Source: Opitutaceae bacterium UBA3033 (GTDB lineage Bacteria > Verrucomicrobiota > Verrucomicrobiia > Opitutales > Opitutaceae). From it: a DNA stretch of 6,794 bases. The stretch's first letter is position 1. Each line of letters starts with the position of its first letter. The position numbers and the translations under genes were made by a program. Shown here piece after piece: positions 1-6,794 of this stretch. The notes beneath the pieces were generated by a model. That model saw only the letters and a program-made list of their open reading frames with translations. It searched no databases and was not told the DNA's origin. Location of the stretch: positions 1 to 6,794 of the forward strand of contig DFDG01000065.1 in the NCBI GenBank assembly GCA_002367815.1, read 5' to 3'.

Positions 1-527
1 CCATCATCCAAGCCGACCGGGCTCATTGTCTCGGCAGCTACGCATTTTATTGGGGACAAAAACAGGAGACGACCCCCACCTGGTTCAATCTCTACACTGA
101 GGACGGCGCCGAGACCGAAGGGGTGGAAGTGCTGCAGGCCCTATGGACCGGCCAACCGGTGGCCGGGCTGGCCCCCCAGATTACCCCGCTGCACTTGAAT
201 GGCCAACATGCCGACAAAGGCATCGCCGTGATGCCTGGCGCCGAAATGACGGCGGAATTTGCGATTACCCGGGGCAAGGCGTCCGACCTGCGGATCAACT
301 GGGAACTTTTGCCTGAGAGCATCCACAAGGGCGAGGGCGGTGATTTTGAACTCCGCCCCCAAGCCCTGCCCCTGCCGGCCCCTTCGGCTGACGCCGATCC
401 CACCATGTTCGCTTTTGCCGCGCCGGCCAGACCTGGCGCCTATCGGCTTTTTATCCTGGTCCACGGCCCCGGCAACAAGGCCGCGACCGCCAACTTTCCT
501 TTCCTCGTTGGTCCTGTTTCACCGTGA
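1..527 (+). CDS. Probable glycoside hydrolase (GH2/TIM-barrel-like), C-terminal part only
   Basis: The reading frame is open from the left edge (first full codon at 3) to the TGA at 525-527, giving 174 visible residues, so the start and most of the protein are missing. The visible part begins with a segment containing GSYAFYWGQKQETTPTWF (residues 11-28), followed by a linker around VLQALWTGQ. This matches my recollection of the end of the catalytic domain in proteins annotated 'glycoside hydrolase family 2 TIM barrel-domain containing' from Bacteroidota and Verrucomicrobiota. The rest (about residues 53-174) reads as a beta-sandwich accessory domain and ends in a TANFPFLVG-type strand close to the stop. 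No catalytic residue can be assigned because the active-site part lies upstream. The stop overlaps the start of the beta-helix gene by four bases, so the two are very likely co-transcribed and translationally coupled. The family call is from memory of sequence style. An alternative is another TIM-barrel glycosidase with the same tail. Substrate is unknown. Confidence 0.6.
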   Translation, partial: IIQADRAHCLGSYAFYWGQKQETTPTWFNLYTEDGAETEGVEVLQALWTGQPVAGLAPQITPLHLNGQHADKGIAVMPGAEMTAEFAITRGKASDLRINWELLPESIHKGEGGDFELRPQALPLPAPSADADPTMFAFAAPARPGAYRLFILVHGPGNKAATANFPFLVGPVSP

Positions 528-592
528 ACTGTCAGCCCCTTCTCTTGCTCATGACTTTCAGTTCGATCGTGAGCACCATGCCAGCCGCGTCC
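524..592 (+). other. Probable N-terminal export signal of the beta-helix protein
   Basis: Residues 1-23 are a hydrophobic leader (LLLLM at 6-10, then a Ser/Thr/Val-rich stretch) ending in MPAAS before FYPQRP. A cut after A22 or S23 would fit small residues at the -3/-1 positions. The n-region carries no Lys or Arg, which is unusual for a Sec signal peptide, and starting at the ATG at 551 would remove most of the hydrophobic core. The reading therefore depends on the GTG start at 524 being real. Export is also expected from the protein type. Confidence 0.4.
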
Positions 593-3517
593 TTCTACCC
601 CCAGCGCCCGACAGACCCACAGGCTGTCTATGTCACCCGTGATAACTTCGCGGTGGCCGGCGACGGCATAACTGACGACACCGCCGCGCTGCAGCAAGCC
701 ATTGATCGCGCGCAAGAGACCACACGCCGCGGCATCGTCTTTATTCCGGAAGGCCGCTACCGCCTCACCCGAGAACTCGTGATCTGGAGTGGTATTCGCC
801 TGATTGGCTATGGCCAGCATCGCCCCGTATTATTCTTGGCGCCAAATACCCCGGGCTATCAGGTCGGAGAGGGAAACTATATGGTTCACTTCGTCAGCGA
901 GCGGCCGGACTCACCCGACGCCCCTGTGCGGGACGCCAACCCGGGAACCTTTTACTCGGCGATGAGCAACATCGATATCGAGATCGGGGCCGGCAATCCC
1001 GCGGCCGTGGGCGTGCGTTCCCATTTCGCCCAGCACGGCTTTCTGGCGCACATGGATTTTCGCATCGGCGAGGGCCGCGCCGGGGTCGAGGAAGTCGGCA
1101 ACGAGGGCGAGGACCTGCATTTCTTCGGCGGGGAATTCGGCATCACCATGCACAAGCCCTCGCCGAGTTGGCCCTATCTGTTGGTGGATGCGACCTTCGA
1201 GGGTCAGCGCACCGCCGCCATCGAAACTGAGGAGGGTGGGCTCACGCTTATCCGCCCGCAGTTTCGCGATGTCCCCACCGCTATTCTTGTCCGCGAGAAA
1301 CGAGCCGAGGAACTGTGGATCAAAGATGGCCGCTTCGAAGCCATCTCCGGACCGGCCCTGATGATCAGTGACGAAAAAAGTGCGCGCACCCAGATCAATC
1401 TACAGAACACCTTTTGCGCGAATGTGCCGGTCTTCGCCCGGTTCCGCGAAAGCGGCCGGGTAATCGCCGGCCCCGGTGCGCTATATCAGATCAAAGAATT
1501 CTCGCACGGTTTGCAGATCGCGCAACCGGGCGCCGCGGGTGAGATCAAAACCATCATGGATGCCGTGGCGTTGGACTCGCCGACCACTGCGGTGCCCTCC
1601 GACATTCCCGCGCTGCCGCCTCAGGACACGTGGGTTAACCTGCGCGACCTCGGGGCCAAGGGTGATGGCGTTAGCGATGACACGGCCGTTCTGCGGGCGG
1701 CGATTGCGCAACACCGCACAATTTATCTGCCCAGTGGACGCTACCGCGTGAGTGATACCATCACGCTGCAGCCCGACACGGTCCTGATCGGGCTAAATCC
1801 GATTACCACGCAAATTCTGATCACCGATTACACGCCAGCCTTCCAAGGGGTGAACGGTCCGACCGCCGCCCCCAGCGAGGAAGGATCCAGCTGGTGGTCG
1901 CGCTTCGCCCCGCCGTTTCCCGGCAGCGGCGCACCCAAGCCGCTGGTCGAGTCTGGCCGTGGCGGAACCAATATCATCACCGGCATCGGATTAGACTCGG
2001 GCGGGATCAACCATCGGGCCCTGGAACTTAAATGGATGGCCGGTGAGCACTCGCTGGTGAACGACGTTCGTTTTCTGGGCGGTCACGGCACCTACGGGCC
2101 GGACGGCAAGTATCTCGAGATCTACTACAACACGCGTTCGGCCGATGCCGATCCCCGCCGCCGGTGGGACGCTCAATATCCCAGTCTCTGGGTCACCGCG
2201 GGTGGCGGCGGCACCTTCAAGGGCCTGTGGACGCCCAGTCCCTTTGCCTCGACCGGTTTGGCGGTGACTGACACCACGACATCGGGCCGAATCTATGCGC
2301 TCTCCAGCGAACATCATGTGCGCTCCGAGGTAATATTCCGCAACGTATCCAACTGGCAGATCTACGCCCTGCAAACCGAGGAGGAGTGGGGCGAGAGTCC
2401 ATCCGCGCTGCCCCTCGAGATCGACCAGTGTTCGAATCTGACCTTCGGTAATTTTTTCATCTACCGGGTCAACATGGACACGCCATTCAACACCGGCATC
2501 CGGGTGACCGATTCGCACGACATCCATTTCCGCGGGCTCCACGTCTACAGCCCGGGCAAGCTCAGTTTCGACAACACTCTGGTTGATGCCACCACGGGCA
2601 TGGAGGTTCGGGCCCGCGAGATCGCGTGGCTACATTTGCCCAACCAACCAGTGGCGCTGACGGCATCGCCATTGCCACCGATGTTTGCGCCCAGCGCTCA
2701 ACCCCAACGTTTGGCCGGTGGCTTCAACAACATCGACGGCCTCATCACGGATGCCGCGGGCAACGTCCTCTTTGTGGATGCGCGTTGGTCGACGGTTTAT
2801 CGCTGGGATGACGCCGTGAAAAAACTTACCAAGATCACCGCTGCGGCTCTGCAGCCCGTTGCCCTGGCTCTCGATCAATCCGGCCAACTCCTGATCGTCT
2901 CCGGTCACGGCAATGTCTACGCCCTGCCACCCGGGGCCGATGAATTTTCTTTGGCCGTGCTGGTGCCTGAGACCACCGCCGACCGACCCGGAGTCACGGC
3001 TTGGTTACCCGTGAGCCGTTGGCGCGATGCCCACAATTGGTTGGAGGTCAGCACACGCGCCGAACCCTGGCACTTTATTTCGCCTGATGGCAGCGCCTTT
3101 ATCCCGGCGCACGAATCCTACCTCTTACTTGGCCAACCCGCCCATCGCTGGGGTCTGGGCACGGTGGATCTGGCGCGGACCTACGCCCTGGCGCCGGCGG
3201 TGCCCGGCCGGCCTTTCTATGCCTCCGATGAGTTCAGCCAGAAAACCTGGCGCTTTGCCGTGCAACCGGACGGCACCTTGACCGATCCCCAACTCTTCGC
3301 CGAAGAGGGCGAGGCCGGGACCGCCGTCGATGCCGCGGGCAATGTCTATGTGTGCGCTGGCCAGGTCTTCGTCTACGACCCGACGGGGCGTTCCCTTGGC
3401 GTGATTGCCGTGCCGGAGCGCCCCAGCGCGCTGGCCTTCGGCGGACCCGACGGGCGCACCCTCTTCATCGCCGCGCGCACCTCTCTTTACTCCCTGCGGC
3501 TGGCCACGACCAAGTAG
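524..3517 (+). CDS. Exported double beta-helix (Pectate_lyase_3/GH55-like) protein fused to SMP-30-like beta-propeller
   Basis: This 997-residue protein has three visible parts. After an N-terminal leader, a first right-handed beta-helix unit starts with GDGITDDTAALQQAI (46-60) and IPEGRYRLTRELVI (74-87). A second unit starts with GDGVSDDTAVLRAAI (380-394) and LPSGRYRVSDTITL (402-415). This tandem pattern is typical of Pectate_lyase_3 proteins, including GH55 beta-1,3-glucanases and 'glycosyl hydrolase 28-related' proteins. Residues about 730-994 form an SMP-30/gluconolactonase-like propeller: a DGLITDAAGNVLFVDARWS blade (738-756) and the closing segments VPERPSALAFGGPDGRTLF (963-981) and IAARTSLYSLRL (982-993). 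It probably acts outside the cytoplasm on a polysaccharide; the catalytic residues and substrate are not identifiable here. The GTG start at 524 overlaps the upstream stop (GTGA), which favours translational coupling. ATG at 551 (residue 10) is an alternative. No Shine-Dalgarno is seen before either. The propeller lacks the usual DG metal-ligand pair in its late blade (AGTAVD, 931-936), so lactonase activity is doubtful. Confidence 0.85.
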   Translation: MNCQPLLLLMTFSSIVSTMPAASFYPQRPTDPQAVYVTRDNFAVAGDGITDDTAALQQAIDRAQETTRRGIVFIPEGRYRLTRELVIWSGIRLIGYGQHRPVLFLAPNTPGYQVGEGNYMVHFVSERPDSPDAPVRDANPGTFYSAMSNIDIEIGAGNPAAVGVRSHFAQHGFLAHMDFRIGEGRAGVEEVGNEGEDLHFFGGEFGITMHKPSPSWPYLLVDATFEGQRTAAIETEEGGLTLIRPQFRDVPTAILVREKRAEELWIKDGRFEAISGPALMISDEKSARTQINLQNTFCANVPVFARFRESGRVIAGPGALYQIKEFSHGLQIAQPGAAGEIKTIMDAVALDSPTTAVPSDIPALPPQDTWVNLRDLGAKGDGVSDDTAVLRAAIAQHRTIYLPSGRYRVSDTITLQPDTVLIGLNPITTQILITDYTPAFQGVNGPTAAPSEEGSSWWSRFAPPFPGSGAPKPLVESGRGGTNIITGIGLDSGGINHRALELKWMAGEHSLVNDVRFLGGHGTYGPDGKYLEIYYNTRSADADPRRRWDAQYPSLWVTAGGGGTFKGLWTPSPFASTGLAVTDTTTSGRIYALSSEHHVRSEVIFRNVSNWQIYALQTEEEWGESPSALPLEIDQCSNLTFGNFFIYRVNMDTPFNTGIRVTDSHDIHFRGLHVYSPGKLSFDNTLVDATTGMEVRAREIAWLHLPNQPVALTASPLPPMFAPSAQPQRLAGGFNNIDGLITDAAGNVLFVDARWSTVYRWDDAVKKLTKITAAALQPVALALDQSGQLLIVSGHGNVYALPPGADEFSLAVLVPETTADRPGVTAWLPVSRWRDAHNWLEVSTRAEPWHFISPDGSAFIPAHESYLLLGQPAHRWGLGTVDLARTYALAPAVPGRPFYASDEFSQKTWRFAVQPDGTLTDPQLFAEEGEAGTAVDAAGNVYVCAGQVFVYDPTGRSLGVIAVPERPSALAFGGPDGRTLFIAARTSLYSLRLATTK

Positions 3518-3558
3518 ACCCACTTCATTGAACGGTGTCAGTGAAAGTCCTGTTGCCC

Positions 3559-3619
3559 GGTTGGGCCGCCCCGGTCATTGACTTTTGCACCCGCCAAGTT
3601 CCGCTTGGCCACCCCAACC
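3559..3619 (+). repeat. Nested inverted repeats in the spacer before the symporter gene
   Basis: The 146-bp spacer 3518-3663 contains an outer inverted repeat GGTTGGG (3559-3565) / CCCAACC (3613-3619). Inside it is a tight hairpin, GCCAAG (3593-3598) / CTTGGC (3604-3609), with a 5-base loop. No T-tract follows either, so this is not a clear terminator. It could be mRNA structure in the leader of the symporter gene, an mRNA stability element between two operon genes, or chance in GC-rich DNA. A TTGACT at 3578-3583 has no good -10 partner, so no promoter is called here. Confidence 0.3.
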
Positions 3620-3663
3620 CCGCCTCCGGTCAGCATCTGCCTTTCCCGCCTGCTCTCATCCCC

Positions 3664-5040
3664 ATGACCCCCACGCCCGAACCTCTCTCGTTCAAGGAAA
3701 AATTCGCTTACGGCCTAGGTGACACCGCCTCGAATTTCTTTTTCCAGACCTTTAATATCTTCCTGATTTATTATTACACCGATGTGTTTGGTCTCGCGGT
3801 CGGTGCGGTCGGCACAATGTTCATTGTTACGCGCATTTTTGATGCCATCACCGACCCGCTGATGGGCATTTTGGCCGATCGGACCAAAACCCGCTGGGGC
3901 AAATATCGGCCCTATCTGCTGTGGATCGCCGTGCCTTATGGCGTGCTGGGTTACCTGATGTTCATGAACCCCGAGCTCTCGGACAGCGGTAAGCTCATCT
4001 ACGCCTACCTGACCTACTCAGCCATGATGCTGGCCTACACCGCCATCAACATTCCCTATTCGGCCCTGATGGGTGTGATGTCCCCTTCAACGGTCGAACG
4101 CACCTCGTTATCGACCTACCGATTTGTCTGTGCCTTCGGCGGCGGACTTCTTGTGGCCATGTTGGTCACCCCGTTGAAAAACCTGCTCGGCGGCGGCAGC
4201 GAAGTCCGCGGGTTTCAGTGGACGATGGCGATCTTCGCCGTCATCTCGATTTCCATGTTCCTTTTCACTTTCTGGAACACCCGCGAGCGCGTGCAGGCCT
4301 CGGGCGACGAGAAAAGCAACCTCAAGCAGGACCTCGGCTTTCTCCTCCGCAACCGCGCTTGGGTGGTGCTGTTCTTCGTGGCTATCTTCACGCTGACCAA
4401 CGTTGCCGTGCGCAACGGCGTGACGGTTTACTTCTTCAAGTATTTTGTCGGGGACGACGGTACCCGGGTTTTCCTCTTTTTCGACCAGACCGCGCTGTTT
4501 ATGACCTCGGGCATGTTGGCCATGATTCTCGGTGTCGCCTCCACACCGTTTTTCACCAAGCGGTGGGGCAAGCGCGAGTTGATGATCGTGCTCAGTGCCC
4601 TTAACGCCCTTTCCATGCTGGCCTTCTATTTCGTGCCCAAGGACCAGATTGCCCTGATGTATCTGATCAACATCACCGGCACGTTTATTGTCGGACCGAC
4701 ACCTGCGATCGTCTGGGCGATGTATGCCGACGCCGCGGACTACGGGGACTGGAAGTTCAACCGCCGGACCACCGCCCTGGTATTCTCCGCGGCTCAATTC
4801 GGACAAAAGATGGGGCTCGCGCTGGGCGGCTCGGTCGCCGGTTGGTGTCTGGCGTATTTCGGTTACGTGGCCAACGTGGAACAAACCGCGCGGGCATTGG
4901 GTGGCATTCGCATTTTGTTCACCGCTGCCCCGGCCACCTTTGCCCTGCTGAGCGTGGCCATGATGGCCTTCTATCCCCTCAAGGAATCCATGGTGAAGCA
5001 GATTGAATTGGAACTGGCCGCACGCAAAGCCACGACCTGA
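3664..5040 (+). CDS. GPH-family (MelB-type) cation:sugar symporter, MFS superfamily
   Basis: This predicted inner-membrane permease probably imports a glycoside, pentoside, hexuronide or oligosaccharide with Na+ or H+. From the ATG at 3664 it is 458 residues, the usual GPH length, with about twelve hydrophobic segments in two halves joined by a polar loop (about 204-228). Family marks are FAYGLGDTASN (14-24), RIFDAITDPLMG (57-68) followed by DRTKTRWGKYRPYLL (72-86), and YADAADYGDWK (354-364) with FGQKMGLALGG (379-389). R57, D60, D64 and K382 line up with Arg52, Asp55, Asp59 and Lys377 of the melibiose permease MelB; the position of MelB Asn58 is Thr63. The frame stays open upstream to a GTG at 3535, but the added 43 residues are Pro-rich, unlike the family N-terminus, and were not used. 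No Shine-Dalgarno is seen before 3664. It follows the beta-helix gene on the same strand, which fits uptake of sugars released by the upstream enzymes. The substrate is undetermined. Confidence 0.9.
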   Translation: MTPTPEPLSFKEKFAYGLGDTASNFFFQTFNIFLIYYYTDVFGLAVGAVGTMFIVTRIFDAITDPLMGILADRTKTRWGKYRPYLLWIAVPYGVLGYLMFMNPELSDSGKLIYAYLTYSAMMLAYTAINIPYSALMGVMSPSTVERTSLSTYRFVCAFGGGLLVAMLVTPLKNLLGGGSEVRGFQWTMAIFAVISISMFLFTFWNTRERVQASGDEKSNLKQDLGFLLRNRAWVVLFFVAIFTLTNVAVRNGVTVYFFKYFVGDDGTRVFLFFDQTALFMTSGMLAMILGVASTPFFTKRWGKRELMIVLSALNALSMLAFYFVPKDQIALMYLINITGTFIVGPTPAIVWAMYADAADYGDWKFNRRTTALVFSAAQFGQKMGLALGGSVAGWCLAYFGYVANVEQTARALGGIRILFTAAPATFALLSVAMMAFYPLKESMVKQIELELAARKATT

Positions 5041-5076
5041 GCGTTTCTTTAAACCACTGGTTTTCTAAATTACTAT

Positions 5077-5108
5077 AAAGCGCGGTCGTGATTGACCGCG
5101 CTTTTGTT
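5077..5108 (+). terminator. Intrinsic terminator between convergent genes
   Basis: A perfect 11-bp stem AAAGCGCGGTC (5077-5087) / GACCGCGCTTT (5094-5104) encloses a 6-base loop and is followed by a short T-rich run (TTTTGTT to 5108). It lies 36 bases after the symporter stop and 17 bases beyond the gnd stop, in the 85-bp gap between converging genes. It should terminate the + strand operon. On the - strand the stem is followed by an A/T-rich stretch without a long T-run, so it may also end gnd transcripts, less efficiently. Confidence 0.85.
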
Positions 5109-5125
5109 GGCCGGGTTAAGGCGGC

Positions 5126-6631
<1,506 letters not shown>

Positions 6632-6675
6632 AGAGAGCCCCATTGCTACCGAATGCCCGGCCAATCACCACCCGA

Positions 6676-6705
6676 ATTTTCATCCAGCAGTCATAATCCT
6701 GCCAA
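6676..6705 (-). promoter_or_regulatory. Possible sigma-70-type promoter for gnd
   Basis: Read on the - strand, TTGGCA (6705-6700) resembles a -35 box and GAAAAT (6681-6676) is a 4-of-6 match to a -10 box, with an 18-base spacer. Transcription would begin near 6669, leaving a leader of roughly 38 bases before the ATG at 6631. It is the best candidate in the short upstream region, but the match is modest and promoter consensus in this group of bacteria may differ. Confidence 0.25.
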
Positions 6706-6718
6706 ACCGGTTAAAAGG

Positions 6719-6794
6719 TAGGGCGAGGTGTTCCTGACGAGCCGCGGTTTACCGTGAGCATGACGAAACGGCTCACCGAGGACGGTTCGCCCTA
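6719..6794. repeat. Long imperfect palindrome, REP-like intergenic repeat, cut by window end
   Basis: TAGGGCGA at 6719-6726 is perfectly complementary to TCGCCCTA at 6787-6794, the last bases of the window. Inside, TCCT (6732-6735) pairs with AGGA (6779-6782), and GAGCCG (6739-6744) pairs with CGGCTC (6769-6774). A smaller inner stem-loop around CGT (6753-6755) / ACG (6763-6765) is also possible. Folding the whole gives a roughly 76-base hairpin with interruptions. This is the build of REP/palindromic intergenic repeats and is unlike a simple terminator. It lies upstream of gnd and does not appear to encode protein. The palindrome may extend past the window edge, so its true boundary is unknown. 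A structured small RNA or a terminator for a gene further right are alternatives. Confidence 0.5.

Noticed and set aside
1991..2542. Open frame (183 codons) on the - strand inside the beta-helix gene
   Set aside because: It is antisense to the second helix domain and shows no protein-family motif; consistent with a high-GC shadow frame.
3578..3606. TTGACT as a -35 box for a promoter before the symporter
   Set aside because: The sequence 16-18 bases downstream (around CCGCTT) does not resemble a -10 box, so only half of a promoter is present.
3535..3663. N-terminal extension of the symporter from a GTG at 3535
   Set aside because: The 43 extra residues are Pro-rich and non-membrane-like, and GPH proteins normally begin shortly before the first helix, as the ATG at 3664 gives.
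4108..4884. Open frame (258 codons) on the - strand across the symporter gene
   Set aside because: It is antisense to membrane-protein codons, yields a His/Glu/Gly-rich product without a familiar motif, and has no independent start signals.
6705..6712. Perfect 8-bp palindrome AACCGGTT upstream of gnd
   Set aside because: It is short, does not extend symmetrically and occurs once here, so an operator cannot be supported.

Overview
The window is ordinary dense bacterial chromosome with high G+C content. Gene content and protein style suggest a polysaccharide-degrading Verrucomicrobiota, most likely of the Opitutaceae type. The basis is the combination of a sugar-hydrolase tail of the kind common in Bacteroidota/Verrucomicrobiota polysaccharide loci, a pectate-lyase-like/SMP-30 fusion protein, a GPH-family sugar symporter, weak or absent Shine-Dalgarno sites and high GC. 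This taxonomic guess is inference, not proof.

Layout. Positions 1-527 (+) hold the C-terminal part of a probable glycoside hydrolase whose start lies outside the window. Its stop codon overlaps the GTG start of the next gene, 524-3517 (+). That gene encodes a 997-residue, probably exported protein with two tandem right-handed beta-helix (Pectate_lyase_3/GH55-like) units and a C-terminal SMP-30/gluconolactonase-like beta-propeller. After a 146-bp spacer containing nested inverted repeats comes 3664-5040 (+), a 458-residue GPH (MelB-type) cation:sugar symporter. A strong hairpin terminator at 5077-5108 closes this run. On the other strand, converging on the terminator, is gnd (6631-5126, -), a complete NADP-type 6-phosphogluconate dehydrogenase. 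The right edge (6719-6794) is a long imperfect palindrome that looks like a REP-type intergenic repeat and is cut by the window end.

How the genes may work together. The three + strand genes look like one carbohydrate-use operon: a glycosidase, an extracytoplasmic beta-helix enzyme that may attack a polysaccharide, and a permease that imports the released sugar. The substrate cannot be read from the sequence. gnd is a housekeeping enzyme of the oxidative pentose phosphate pathway, and its convergent placement argues against co-regulation with the operon. I see no mobile element, CRISPR array, tRNA or rRNA. The items most worth a second look are the helix-helix-propeller fusion with its apparently altered lactonase metal site, and the palindrome at the right edge.
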